In this document: one piece after another, positions 27,122 to 37,536 of the stretch
How positions within the stretch are numbered: the stretch's first letter is position 1
Layout: every line of letters begins with the position of its first letter
Assembly (NCBI GenBank): GCA_904830895.1
Contig: LR882958.1
Span: 1-64,000 of the forward strand
Length of the DNA: 64,000 nucleotides
DNA from: Planktothrix rubescens CCAP 1459/22
GTDB taxonomy: Bacteria > Cyanobacteriota > Cyanobacteriia > Cyanobacteriales > Microcoleaceae
Reading direction: 5' to 3'
Notes under the pieces: model-generated
What the model was told of the DNA's origin: nothing
The model's input: only the letters and a program-made list of their open reading frames with translations
Databases searched by the model: none
Program-made: the position numbers and the translations under genes

Positions 27122-28336
27122 TTAACGGTTAATCATCAAACCCTTGATTAACTCTAGTTTTTTGATTAACCCTTCCTGATCTATCCAACCCACATAGCCA
27201 CCGAATTGAAGTTGATCATCACTATCTAATACATAAACATGATGCACGTTAATAGCATTAACAAATAAATAAATTTTCCCACTTTTATCAGGAAATTTTA
27301 AATAAAGATCTGCCTTTGAAATATTATAGTTATTATAATTGCGTTGAATTCCCATCACTTGAGATATAGGTGTCATCCCCTTAACTTGAGATAAATGGTG
27401 AATTACGGTTTTTAAGAAATTTTGAAAAATCACTTTTTGTTGATTCAAAATATTATTAGTAATTAATCGAGCAGTTTGAGAACAATTCCAATAATTACTA
27501 TGGGCATCACTAGAACCTAAAACCATTGCTAAGTCAGGTTGGCCTAAACTTCTAGCTGTTTTTTCAGCCAAGTTAACATCCTCTAATAAATACTCATCTG
27601 TAAATTTCAGACAACTATTTTCAGCTAGATGTAAACTTGCTTTTAAAGGATAGGCAATTAAGTCCGAAGCATGAATTAAATTGAGCCATCTTAAAGGCTG
27701 TTCAGAAGAATAGGAATGAGCAAATTGATTGACTTTTTCGGGACGCACATCTAACATCATGTTAATCAATAAAATGGGCGAACCCATAAGGGTGATACTC
27801 TTCAAATTAACCTGATTTTTAAGTTTCACATCTGTCTGATTTTCCAATTCTCGAATCATAGCTCGAATAGATAAAGCGGGATCTTTCGCTGAAAATCGAT
27901 CTGAAAATAAAATATCCCATAGAATCACAGTTCCTAACGAATGGGCAACAATATGAAGTTCAGAATCATTCGGGTTTTCCTTAATAAAATTATAGAGTTG
28001 TTGAGCGATTGTTTTGCGAATTTCTCGACCCTTATCAGGATTCATATAGGTAAAGAAATCTCCAAGAAATTGAGAAAATAAGCCTTCTCTAAAGGTTCGA
28101 TATCGAAAAATCTCTTCACTAGCAATTTTAGGATATTTCTTTTTAACGGCTGCTAAATCCTCATCAATACCATTCCATATTTTTCCCATATCTGTTAAAG
28201 CAGAACCCCAAAAACTAGCATAAAAATGAGGATTCTTTTCTTCCCGGTGACTAAATTCTGTTTTGATCAGTTGTTGTAAATTTGATGAGTAGCAAGCATC
28301 TCTGGTGGCGACACCATGAATAAAAAATACAAGCAT
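27122..28336 (-). CDS. Alpha/beta hydrolase, full-length copy of a tandem pair
   Basis: 404 residues. The start MLVFFIHGVATRDACYSS places an HG oxyanion motif at the N-terminus, and the nucleophile elbow is HIVAHSLGTVILWDILFSD (AHSLG). This is a lipase/esterase-like fold. A possible catalytic Asp/His pair lies in LNLIHASDLIAYPL or GSSDAHSNYWN. The C-terminal 100 residues (from KVIFQNFLKTVIHHL) are absent from the neighbouring copy and form a separate beta-rich region. The substrate is unknown. It lies at the end of an Mrr-hydrolase-hydrolase string on one strand. Confidence 0.75.
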   Translation of the reverse strand: MLVFFIHGVATRDACYSSNLQQLIKTEFSHREEKNPHFYASFWGSALTDMGKIWNGIDEDLAAVKKKYPKIASEEIFRYRTFREGLFSQFLGDFFTYMNPDKGREIRKTIAQQLYNFIKENPNDSELHIVAHSLGTVILWDILFSDRFSAKDPALSIRAMIRELENQTDVKLKNQVNLKSITLMGSPILLINMMLDVRPEKVNQFAHSYSSEQPLRWLNLIHASDLIAYPLKASLHLAENSCLKFTDEYLLEDVNLAEKTARSLGQPDLAMVLGSSDAHSNYWNCSQTARLITNNILNQQKVIFQNFLKTVIHHLSQVKGMTPISQVMGIQRNYNNYNISKADLYLKFPDKSGKIYLFVNAINVHHVYVLDSDDQLQFGGYVGWIDQEGLIKKLELIKGLMINR

Positions 28337-28394
28337 AATCGAGAATAGGTAAAGTGTTTTAGGGTTGAGTTAGTATTTAATTATAGTATAGCAA

Positions 28395-28451
28395 TTATAA
28401 ATGATTAAACCAATCATGATCAATTTCAACCACTTCAATCATTTTTGTTTT
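28395..28451 (-). pseudogene. Duplicated 3' end of the mrr gene
   Basis: It is nearly identical to the end of mrr at 29449-29505, with the same last codons (MIEVVEID, then WFNHL-stop). It lies just upstream of hydrolase copy 2, as the true mrr end lies upstream of copy 1. It therefore marks the start of the second unit of a tandem duplication. Confidence 0.85.
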
Positions 28452-28469
28452 GAGATTTAATATTTTTTT

Positions 28470-29390
28470 TTAGACTAAACCATTATTGTCAAGTTGATTC
28501 AAAATATTATTAGTAATTAATCTAGCAGTGTGAGGACAATTCCAATAACTATTATGGGCATCACTAGAACTCACAGCCATTGCTAAGTCATTTTGACCTA
28601 AACTTCTAGCTATTTTTTCAACCCAGTTAACATCCTCTAATAAATACTCATCTTCAAATTTTAGATAACTATTTTCAGCCAGATGTAAATTCGCTTTTAA
28701 AGGATAAGCCATTAAGTCGGAACCATGAATTAAATTAAGCCATCTTAAAGGCTGTTCAGAAGAATAGGAATGAGCAAATTGCTCGACTTTTTCGGGACGC
28801 ACATCTAACATCATGTTAATCAATAAAATGGGCGAACCCATAAGGGTGATACTCTTCAAATTAACCTGATTTTTAAGTTTTACATCTGTCTGATTTTCCA
28901 ATTCTCGAATCATAGCTCGAATCGATAAAGCGGGGTCTTTCGCTGAAAATCGATCTGAAAATAAAATATCCCATAAAATCACAGTTCCTAACGAATGGGC
29001 AACAATATGAAGTTCAGAATTATTAGGGTTTTCCTCGATAAAATCATAGAGTTGTTCAGCGATGGTTTTGCGAATTTTTCGACCCTTATCAGGATTCATA
29101 TAGGTAAAGAAATCCCCCATAAATTGAGAAAAGAAACCTTCTCTAAACGATCGATATTTCAAAAACTCTTCACTATCACTTTTAGAATATTTCTTTTTAG
29201 CGTGTGCTAAATCTTCATCAATCCCATTCCATATTTTCCCCATATCTGTTAAGGCAGAACCCCAAAAACTAGCATAAAAATGAGGATTTTTTTCTCCCCG
29301 TTGACTAAATTCTGTTTTGATAATTTGTTGTAAATTTGATGAGTAGCAAGCATCTCTTGTGGCGACACCATGAATAAAAAATACAAGCAT
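28470..29390 (-). CDS. Alpha/beta hydrolase, C-terminally truncated copy
   Basis: 306 residues, about 90% identical by eye to the gene at 27122-28336 over the first 297 residues, including HGVATRDAC and AHSLGTVILWDIL. It ends ITNNILNQLDNNGLV-stop where the other copy continues QKVIFQNFLK. The loss coincides with the join to the second duplication unit. The core with the putative nucleophile is complete, so the protein could still work. It starts 58 bp after mrr. Confidence 0.72.
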   Translation of the reverse strand: MLVFFIHGVATRDACYSSNLQQIIKTEFSQRGEKNPHFYASFWGSALTDMGKIWNGIDEDLAHAKKKYSKSDSEEFLKYRSFREGFFSQFMGDFFTYMNPDKGRKIRKTIAEQLYDFIEENPNNSELHIVAHSLGTVILWDILFSDRFSAKDPALSIRAMIRELENQTDVKLKNQVNLKSITLMGSPILLINMMLDVRPEKVEQFAHSYSSEQPLRWLNLIHGSDLMAYPLKANLHLAENSYLKFEDEYLLEDVNWVEKIARSLGQNDLAMAVSSSDAHNSYWNCPHTARLITNNILNQLDNNGLV

Positions 29391-29448
29391 AATCGAGAAT
29401 AGGTAAAGTGTTTTAGGGTTGAGTTAGTATTTAATTATAGTATAGCAA

Positions 29449-30372
29449 TTATAAATGATTAAACCAATTTTGATCAATTTCAACCACCTCAATCATTTTT
29501 GTTTCGACTCCTAAATTCAAATCTTTGAGAATTTGACAAAGTTGTTCCCCATCAATTAAATCTAATACAGGCGCACCGTCACGGGTGGCTTCTTGTTTGG
29601 CTGAACTGGTAAAAGTTCCTGTGGTTAAAAATAAACCTTTATCGGTTCTTCCTACCATAGCACCTCGGAAATCTCGAATTTCAGAAGGGCCAACGGAACC
29701 CGTATAACGTTTACATTGAAAGAATACTTGAAAACTCAATAAGGCAATTTTTAAGACTCCAATTCCATCAATTCCCCCATCTCCTTTTCTTCCGGTTACT
29801 TCAACTTTAATAAAGCCAGATTCTCTTAAAATTCGTTGACATAATCTTTCAAAACTATCGGGAGGAATTTGTTGTAAAATTTTCAAGAGTTTTTCTGTCC
29901 AAATATCTGAGTCAATAGGAATTTGATCGTTAATTTTTATAAACTCATGCTCTGACGTATTATTCGTAAAATCAATATTAGAGGGAGTAATTTTTATTTC
30001 TTGATCATTTTTATTTCCTGAAATTAATTGAGATTTCTGTTGTGTTGATTTCTGAACAACTTTATTAATTTCTGTAATATCAATTGCTTCGAGGTTACGT
30101 CCTTTTTCGGTTAAAGACCAGACCCCTCGACGTACATTTTCTAATGCGCCATAAATTCTTAAGTTAGTTCTAGCCCAAGCTAAACGATAAGCTATTTCGG
30201 TATTCGGCCCTTGTTTATGTAGTATATTTTGTTGAACATCTGAAAAATTTCCAAGTTCGCAGACTTTATCATAAATTTCCTGAACAGTTCCAGAACCACC
30301 TAAAGTTTTTAGAGCTTTTATGAGTGGTTCTATCAAATCACTAAGGCTTGGAATAATAGGGGATTGATTCAT
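29449..30372 (-). CDS. mrr: Mrr-type restriction endonuclease
   Basis: 307 residues. Residues 1-100 are the Mrr N-terminal winged-helix domain (LIKALKTLGGSGTVQEIYDK, then AYRLAWARTNLRIYGALEN). After a polar linker comes the Mrr catalytic domain with the PD-(D/E)XK core: FERLCQRILRESGF, GRKGDGGIDGIG (catalytic Asp) and FQVFFQCKRYTGSVG (QxK). VGRTDKGLFLTTGTFTSSAK completes the motif. Family members cleave modified or foreign DNA. It is divergent from the AAA ATPase gene across 101 bp containing a HIP1 site. Confidence 0.9.
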   Translation of the reverse strand: MNQSPIIPSLSDLIEPLIKALKTLGGSGTVQEIYDKVCELGNFSDVQQNILHKQGPNTEIAYRLAWARTNLRIYGALENVRRGVWSLTEKGRNLEAIDITEINKVVQKSTQQKSQLISGNKNDQEIKITPSNIDFTNNTSEHEFIKINDQIPIDSDIWTEKLLKILQQIPPDSFERLCQRILRESGFIKVEVTGRKGDGGIDGIGVLKIALLSFQVFFQCKRYTGSVGPSEIRDFRGAMVGRTDKGLFLTTGTFTSSAKQEATRDGAPVLDLIDGEQLCQILKDLNLGVETKMIEVVEIDQNWFNHL

Positions 30373-30473
30373 GGTTTGAGAAGTTGCGATCGCATCAACC
30401 TACTATGATACACTATAAGTTAGAGACATCTATCCTGAATTAGAAAAATAATTAAACTATAAAAACATTCCTA

Positions 30474-31580
30474 ATGCTGAAGCAAATTAACTTAAAAAAC
30501 TGGAAAAGTTTTAAAGAAGCAACCTTATATATAGATCCAATTACTATTTTAATTGGAACTAATTCTAGTGGCAAATCTAATATTATTGATGCTTTGGATT
30601 TTTTAAGTCGTATTCCCGAAGCAAAATCCTTAGAATCTGCTTTAATTGGTGATAGTCATACCCCAGGAATTCGAGGAGGGTTAGAATGGGTAGTTAGAAA
30701 ACCTGAAACTCAGTTTACCTTAGAAGCAGTTATTAGTGGAGAATATAAACAGGAAGATGAGAAAGTTGAATTTGATTGTCTTTATAGTATTACAAGTGAA
30801 ATAGAACCTAAAATACAATTAATTAATGAATTTATAAAATTAATTAAATCCAATGATAATAATGGAATTAATAACTCATCAGAAAATACGGTTTTAGAAG
30901 TTCTCAAAAAAATATTTATTATTAACCCAATTCCTCAGAATATGAGAGACTATTCTCCCCTATCAAAAATTTTAGAACAAGATGGCTCAAATATTGCTGG
31001 AGTTTTAGCCGCCCTTCCTGAACCAGAAAAAGAAAAAATAGAACAAACTTTACTCAATTATTTATCCCAACTTCCTGAAGGAGATTTACAACGAGTTTGG
31101 GCGGAACCTGTGGGAAGATTAGGCAGTGATGCCATGTTATATTGTGAAGAAAAATGGGGTGAAAATCAAGAACCTTTATTAGTGGATGCGAGAGGAATGT
31201 CCGATGGAACATTAAGATTTTTAGCGATTTTAACGGCTTTATTAACTCGTCCCGAAGGTAGTTTAATTGTGATTGAAGAAGTTGATAATGGTTTACATCC
31301 TTCTCGGGCTGGTTTGCTGTTGAAAATGTTAAAGGAAATAGGAAAAAAACGGAATATCGATATTTTAGTCACAACTCATAACCCGGCTTTAATGGATGAA
31401 TTAACCCCTGATTTTATTCCTTTTGTTATGGTTGCTTATCGAGATCAAGATACCGGAGAAAGCCAGTTAATTCCCCTAGATGAAATTGAAAATTTACCTA
31501 AATTAATGGCTTCGGGATCTTTAGGAAAAATCACTCAACAGGGATTATTAGAAAAAAGTTTAGCTAAACATAACGAATAG
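30474..31580 (+). CDS. AAA (ABC/RecF-like) ATPase, AAA_21 type
   Basis: 368 residues. The Walker A is IGTNSSGKSN near residue 30. The ABC-like signature is ARGMSDGTLRFLAILTALL, the Walker B is SLIVIEEVDNGLHPSRAG and the H-loop is VTTHNPALMDE. The insert between them (residues 80-180) is variable and charged. There is no TOPRIM domain, so this is not a complete OLD nuclease. It is followed after 5 bp by a PIN-like nuclease gene on the same strand. ATPase plus nuclease pairs of this kind are often anti-phage modules. The exact system is not one I can name. Confidence 0.82.
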   Translation: MLKQINLKNWKSFKEATLYIDPITILIGTNSSGKSNIIDALDFLSRIPEAKSLESALIGDSHTPGIRGGLEWVVRKPETQFTLEAVISGEYKQEDEKVEFDCLYSITSEIEPKIQLINEFIKLIKSNDNNGINNSSENTVLEVLKKIFIINPIPQNMRDYSPLSKILEQDGSNIAGVLAALPEPEKEKIEQTLLNYLSQLPEGDLQRVWAEPVGRLGSDAMLYCEEKWGENQEPLLVDARGMSDGTLRFLAILTALLTRPEGSLIVIEEVDNGLHPSRAGLLLKMLKEIGKKRNIDILVTTHNPALMDELTPDFIPFVMVAYRDQDTGESQLIPLDEIENLPKLMASGSLGKITQQGLLEKSLAKHNE

Positions 31581-31585
31581 AATTT

Positions 31586-32095
31586 ATGATAAAAGTATTG
31601 ATTTTTGATACTTCTATCCTTTGTGTTTGGTTAGGAGTTCCAGGTAAAGAAACCTGTGGTTCAAAAGAAAATTTTTGGAATAAAGCCAAAGTTGAGAAAA
31701 TTTTACAACGAGAAGAAAAATTAAAAACAACGTTTGTTTTACCCTTAGCTTCTATTATTGAAACGGGAAATCATATCGCTCAATCTTCTAATCTACGATA
31801 TGAAACTGCTCTAAAATTAGCAGAATTAATGAAATTAACGGCTGATAATCAAACCCCTTGGGCTGCATTTACCCAACAGTCAGAGTTATGGAATTCTGAA
31901 CAAATTAAACAACTGGCGGATGAATTTCCTCAGTTAGCCACGCAAAAATTATCCCTCGGAGATGCAAGTATTAAGCGAGTTGCAGATTATTATGCAAAGT
32001 CGGGTTATGAAGTCGAAATTCTGACGGGAGATGGAGGATTAAAGTCTTATGAACCTGCAAAACCTCCCTTAATTCCTCGGCGCAAACAAAAGTAA
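31586..32095 (+). CDS. PIN-like nuclease partner of the ATPase
   Basis: 169 residues. Acidic residues are placed as in PIN nucleases: D8 in [13 protein letters not shown]59 in [10 protein letters not shown]126 in [15 protein letters not shown] and D149 in [14 protein letters not shown]. It carries a longer insert (residues 20-50) than VapC proteins. It starts 5 bp after the ATPase stop, so the two are translated together. There is no antitoxin-like gene nearby, which suggests that the ATPase controls it. The assignment rests on motif spacing only. Confidence 0.6.
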
Positions 32096-32173
32096 ATTTA
32101 AGCATCCCCCGTCATAAGTACCTGAACAAAATTAATTACACATCCTCTACCCTGTTCCCTCCCCCCCTAGCCC

Positions 32174-33596
32174 CAGGGCTGTTTCAAAGTCAGGTGAAAA
32201 AGAGTAAAGAAAGAGCGATCGCCACCTGATAAAATGGAGAGCGATCACCATTTTTTTCTAAAATAAAGATGCTAACAAGTTTAATAGAAAATTTAAAAGA
32301 AGTCAAGGATTTCCGAAAAAATCAGGGAAAAAGGTATAGTTTATGGGAAGTGCTATTAGTAGTAGTTTTAGGGGTGATGTCAGGGCATCAAGGATATCGA
32401 GAGATGGAATATTTTGTCAAAGCCAACGAAGTTATCCTGAAAAGAACATTCAATATCTATAGCCAAGGAATGCCATCTTATTCAACAATAAGGAGGGTGA
32501 TGAGAGGAGTAGACGAGAAGGATTTAAGCAAAATAGTAAAAGAATGGTCAAGAGAGAATTCTCCTAAATTAAAGGGAATAGAGGGATTAGCAATAGATGG
32601 AAAAAGTTTAAGAAGTACGGTAAAAGACCCAGGCAATCAGCAGCAAAACATGGTAATAATGGTATCTCTATTTAGTCAAGAAACCGGATTAGTATTAGCG
32701 ACGGAAAAGTTCGAGAGTAAAACCGGTTCAGAACAAGCTGTAGCCCAAGGGATAATAGAAGAATGTGGTCTAAAAGGAAAGTTAATAACTGCGGATGCGT
32801 TACATTGTAATGTCACCACAGTCCGAAAGATTATCGAGAGTGAAAACGATTATTTAATCGCGGTTAAAAAGAATCAAATCAAACTGTATAATCAAATTGA
32901 AAAAATTACAAAAACGACGAAAGCTGAAAGTATAGATACTCAAAAAGAGAGGGGTCATGGACGAGAAATAACTCGTCGGGTATCAGTGTTTAAAAATTCG
33001 ATAAAAATTGAAAGCCCTTGGGAACATATTCAAAGTATAATTCAGGTAGAAAGGTGGGGATACAGAGGAAAAAAGCCTTATAGAGAAACGGTTTATTATA
33101 TAAGTAGTATCTGGGAAAAGGCGGATTTTTTTTCCAAAAAAATTAAAGGGCATTGGGGGATTGAGAATCAAGTTCATTGGGTAAAAGATGTGTTATTTAA
33201 AGAGGATAGTATGAAAATTCATCAAGTACAAGCCGCGACTAATTGGGCACTGCTCAACACCCTAGGATTGAATATTTTCAGAGGTTTAGGATTTTTGTCA
33301 ATAACAGAGGGAAGAAGGTGGTTAGGAAATCATTGGGAGAAATTAGTGGCTATCTCTTAATCCGAAGGTTAAAAATGAAAAAATAGAGCAATTAATTTAG
33401 GAAAAATAGATAAAAATCGGGAATGTAAGTCTTACTCCATAGGGAATAAGAATATTTATGCTGCTTAGATAATACCTCCTATAATTAATATTAATATAGC
33501 AATTATATGAAATATTAATTATTCGGAAAATAGCTATCATGTTTGAGAATTATGACCCAAAAGTAGGCTATAATTTTCAAACATGAAACAGCCCTG
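32174..33596 (+). mobile_element. Intact ISAs1-family insertion sequence
   Basis: 1,423 bp bounded by the perfect inverted ends CAGGGCTGTTTCA and TGAAACAGCCCTG. It is flanked by a perfect 10-bp target duplication, CCCCTAGCCC (32164-32173 and 33597-33606). It carries one transposase gene and about 235 bp of AT-rich sequence downstream of it. The clean duplication indicates a recent, simple insertion into the MITE. Confidence 0.95.
32269..33360 (+). CDS. ISAs1-family DDE transposase
   Basis: 363 residues, complete. The N-terminal domain has VKDFRKNQGKRYSLWEVLLV and GYREMEYFVKANE. The DDE acids lie in GLAIDGKSLRST (D), KLITADALHCN (D) and HWGIENQVHWVKDVLFKED (E), with the YREMEYF and HWGIEN signatures of this family. 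It is intact, so the element may still be mobile. Confidence 0.95.
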   Translation: MLTSLIENLKEVKDFRKNQGKRYSLWEVLLVVVLGVMSGHQGYREMEYFVKANEVILKRTFNIYSQGMPSYSTIRRVMRGVDEKDLSKIVKEWSRENSPKLKGIEGLAIDGKSLRSTVKDPGNQQQNMVIMVSLFSQETGLVLATEKFESKTGSEQAVAQGIIEECGLKGKLITADALHCNVTTVRKIIESENDYLIAVKKNQIKLYNQIEKITKTTKAESIDTQKERGHGREITRRVSVFKNSIKIESPWEHIQSIIQVERWGYRGKKPYRETVYYISSIWEKADFFSKKIKGHWGIENQVHWVKDVLFKEDSMKIHQVQAATNWALLNTLGLNIFRGLGFLSITEGRRWLGNHWEKLVAIS

Positions 33597-33703
33597 CCCC
33601 TAGCCCCCCGTGCACGGGGGGTTTGGGGGGGCTGTTCCCTCTCTCAACTAGGTAATTTATTTTGTGCAACTACTTATCAAAGATTAACGGGGGATGATTT
33701 CAA

Positions 33704-36622
33704 TTACTCATAAGCATCCATTGGTAAGCAGGAACAGATAAAATTGCGATCGCCAAAAGCATTATCAATTCGTCCCACAGACGGCCAGAATTTATGTTCT
33801 TTTGTCCAGGGGGCGGGATAGGCCGCTTGTTCACGGGAATAGGGATGATTCCATTCACCACACAGTAATGAAATTGCCGTATGGGGAGCATTTTTTAACA
33901 TATTATTAGTGGCATCCATCGCCCCCGATTCTATCTCGGAAATCTCCTGATAAATGGCAATCATCGCATCACAAAACCGATCTAATTCGGCTTTAGATTC
34001 GCTTTCAGTCGGTTCCACCATCATAGTTCCCGCTACTGGCCAGGATACCGTGGGCGCATGGAATCCATAGTCCATTAATCGTTTAGCAATATCATCAACT
34101 TCAATACCCGCAGATTTCTTCACGCCCCGCAAATCTAAAATACATTCATGGGCAACAAATCCCTGATTTCCCTTGTACAAAATCGGGTAATATTTATCTA
34201 AACGACTGGCAATATAATTAGCATTTAAAATTGCCAGTTTTGTCGCTTCTGTTAATCCCTTTGGCCCCATCATGGCAATATACATCCAAGAAATCACCAA
34301 GATACTCGCACTCCCCCAAGGAGCGGCGGAAACGGCCCCAGTTTGACTTCCCTGGATGTCTACGACCCCATGACCGGGGAGGAAGGGAACTAAATGGGAG
34401 GCTACCCCAATTGGCCCCATTCCTGGCCCACCGCCCCCGTGGGGAATACAGAAGGTTTTATGCAGGTTGAGGTGACAGACATCGGCGCCAAAATCCCCGG
34501 GGCGACATAACCCGACTTGGGCGTTCATATTTGCCCCATCCATATAAACCTGTCCGCCGTTGCTGTGAATGATATTACAAATATCTTCAATTCCGGTTTC
34601 AAAGACACCGTGGGTTGAAGGATATGTTATCATTAATGCTGCTAAACTTTCTTGATGTTTTTCGGCTTTTGCTTGCAAGTCATCAATATTAATATTGCCT
34701 TGATCATCACAAGCAACAGGAACTACTTTAAACCCGCACATCACAGCACTAGCCGGGTTTGTACCGTGGGCAGATTCGGGAATTAAACAGATATTGCGGT
34801 GAATTTCTCCCCGACTTTCGTGGTAGTGGCGAATTACTAATAATCCAGCATATTCTCCCTGGGAACCTGCATTTGGTTGTAAAGAAATTCCGGCAAATCC
34901 TGTTATTTCACCCAACCAGTTTTCTAATTGTTCAAACAGAATTTGATAGCCATGGGTTTGCTCTTTTGGGGCGAAAGGATGGAGTTTTCCAAATTCCGGC
35001 CAAGTTACCGGAATCATCTCCGCAGTGGCGTTAAGTTTCATTGTACAGGAACCCAAAGGAATCATGGAAGTAGTTAAGGATAAATCCTTAGTTTCTAAAC
35101 GATGAATATAGCGCAGAAGTTCGGTTTCTGAATGGTAACTGTTGAAAACCGGATGGGTTAAATAGGCAGATTTTCGGGTAAATGCGGTGAGGTTTTCTGA
35201 TGGGTTTAAAACATCTTCAACCGTAAAATTTAATTCAGATTCGGCAAAGATTTCCCATAAATCAATCACATCTTGAATTGTGGTGGTTTCATCTAAACTA
35301 ATACCAACGATTTGATCATTAATCACTCGGAGATTAATTTCTTTGGTTTGGGATGCTAACAGAATTTCCGTTAAGGATTTTTCCCCTAATTCTACTTTAA
35401 TTGTATCAAAAAAGGGTTCTGTTCCGATGGAATAGCCTAACCGTTTTAACCCTTCTGCTAAGGTTAGGGTTAACTGATGGATATTTTGGGCGATTTCTTG
35501 AAGTCCAGACGGCCCATGATATACCGCATACAAACTAGCAATTACCGCTAATAATACCTGGGCTGTACAAATATTACTGGTAGCTTTATCGCGGCGAATA
35601 TGTTGCTCACGGGTTTGTAAAGCTAACCTTAACGCCGGGTTTCCTTGGGCATCTTTAGAAACACCAACCATCCGACCGGGGACGTTGCGTTTATAGGTTT
35701 CTTTGGTAGCAAAATAGGCCGCATGGGGGCCGCCATAACCCAATGGAACCCCCAACCGTTGGGTACTTCCGACGGCAATATCTGCTCCTAATTCCCCAGG
35801 AGGTGTTAATAGGGTTAAACTTAAAATATCCGCCGCCACTGTAACTAAAGCGTTATGTTTATGGGCGGTTTCTATGAAGTTACGATAGTCATAAATTGTG
35901 CCATCAGTAGTAGGATATTGTAGTAGACATCCAAAGATAGATGTGCTAAAATCAAAGGTATGATGATCTCCAATAATAATCTCAATGCCTAGGGGAATCG
36001 CACGGGTTTTAACTACGTCAATGGTTTGAGGGTGACAATCTTGGGAGACAAAAAATCCCGTAGCTTTGGTTTTAGAAACCGCATAACTTAGACTCATGGC
36101 TTCGGCGGCGGCCGTAGCTTCATCGAGTAAAGAAGCGTTAGCTATTTCTAATCCAGTTAAGTCGATAATTAGGGTTTGAAAGTTTAGTAAGGCTTCTAAA
36201 CGACCTTGGGCAATTTCAGCCTGATAGGGGGTATAAGCCGTATACCAACCGGGATTTTCTAGGATATTTCTTTGAATCACTCCGGGTGTGATACAATCGG
36301 AATATCCCATGCCAATAAAAGAACGATAAACTTGATTTTGAGATGCGATCGCTTTTAATTGATTTAAAGCCGCATATTCGGTTTGAGCTTCTGGTAATTT
36401 TAAGCTATAATTGAGGCGAATAGTTGAAGGAATTGTTTGATCAATTAAAGTTTCTAAACTAGAAACCCCCAACAATTCTAACATTTGTTGAATCTCAACA
36501 GGATTGGGGCCTAGATGCCGTTTGGCAAACCCCTGGAATTGAGGAGCTTTTTCGTTACCCTTGGGGGCGGAATATGGCATGGTTTCCATCTGGGTGTTCG
36601 CTGAGGAAGTAATCTCTAACAT
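33704..36622 (-). CDS. gcvP: Glycine dehydrogenase (decarboxylating), P protein
   Basis: 972 residues, a normal length for the fused P protein. N-terminal motifs are [20 protein letters not shown] and [19 protein letters not shown]. The PLP lysine is in [19 protein letters not shown], with the glycine-rich loop after it. [20 protein letters not shown] and [20 protein letters not shown] are also present. It decarboxylates glycine in the glycine cleavage system, important for photorespiratory glycine. No gcvT or gcvH is adjacent. Ends of repeats lie close on both sides. Confidence 0.98.
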
Positions 36623-36716
36623 GAAACTCCGAATGATTCAACTATTTACTTTTCCTAAAATTAGTTTAGCAAAGTTTGAAGAAAAGAGATAGGAATAGTC
36701 GATAAATTCTCTGTGT

Positions 36717-36823
36717 CTTTGTGTCTTCGTGGTTAAATTAATCTTGATCCTCGCTCCTACTTTTGAATCATTAATTTATAGCCTTGAGGATCAATTTAAC
36801 CACCAAGACACCAAGACACAAAG
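36717..36823. repeat. Long inverted repeat (CTTTGTGTCTTCGTGGTTAA arms)
   Basis: Arms of about 36 bp (36717-36752 and 36786-36823) with few mismatches enclose a 33-bp loop. A related single arm (GTGTCTTTGTGGTTAAATTA) occurs near 45879. It lies between gcvP and the DUF29 gene, upstream of gcvP. Confidence 0.65.
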
Positions 36824-36847
36824 GAATTGTTAATAATAACCTGCTTA

Positions 36848-37348
36848 TTATCTATATTCTGGTTGGTGAAAGTGTTCAGAAGGTTCTCCTGGGAAAAAGT
36901 TAGTGTCTAAAACTTGGTCTAGGGTATAGGGACATTCCGTGGGAAAATCCTGATCATTCAGGGAGGTTTCGCGTACAGCTAAGTCAATGCCACTTTGATA
37001 ACCTTTGTGTAATGCTTCAGGAAGATAGGGTTTTAAACTGGGATTTTCTGTTAATAAATAGCCAATCTCTCGGCGTTGTTCGCGCAGGGTCACAAACCAA
37101 CTTTTAGAGCGTTTATTGGGTTGAAACTGCCACTTGAGTAAATGACCGAGTAAAATTCCTAAACGGTTTTTTAACTCCTGGCGTTGTTGCTTTCCCAAAG
37201 ATTGAATCTCCTCAGCCAAATTGATAATATCAAGGTGATCTAATGCGCCTTCCCGTAACAGTTTGGCTTGTTGCTGTGTCCATCCATAAAAGTCTTGTTC
37301 ATAAAGAGAGAAACCTGTTTGAAAGGATGCGCTCTGTTTTGTATCCAT
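36848..37348 (-). CDS. DUF29 family protein
   Basis: 166 residues. Family motifs are LYEQDFYGWTQQQAKLLREG near the N-terminus, HLDIINLAEEIQSLGKQQRQ and LLGHLLKWQFQPNKRSKSW. DUF29 proteins are abundant in cyanobacteria and mostly helical; their function is unknown. Monocistronic, ATG start. Confidence 0.88.
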   Translation of the reverse strand: MDTKQSASFQTGFSLYEQDFYGWTQQQAKLLREGALDHLDIINLAEEIQSLGKQQRQELKNRLGILLGHLLKWQFQPNKRSKSWFVTLREQRREIGYLLTENPSLKPYLPEALHKGYQSGIDLAVRETSLNDQDFPTECPYTLDQVLDTNFFPGEPSEHFHQPEYR

Positions 37349-37536
37349 AATATTAATTCAGAGGATAGTAGGAATTATATTGTTTTTTAAAATAGGTGTC
37401 AAATTGTGCGATCGCAACTTCAACAAAAAAGCAAGCACATCTTTCTTCCGGCTTCGGGATATTACCAGAGAATAAAAAGTACGAGGAGAAAATATAAATT
37501 TTCTGCTATAATGGGTAAATAATGGCGTTCCACTAG

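Larger units (their letters stand above)
32115..33676. repeat. Second copy of the 129-bp MITE, interrupted by an IS
   Basis: The ends are TAAGTACCTGAACAAAATTA at 32115 and its inverted partner finishing TACTTA at 33676. Removing the IS and one target copy (1,433 bp) leaves exactly 129 bp that align with 2684-2812 in reverse orientation, including the CCCCCCGTGCACGGGGGG centre. Confidence 0.85.
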
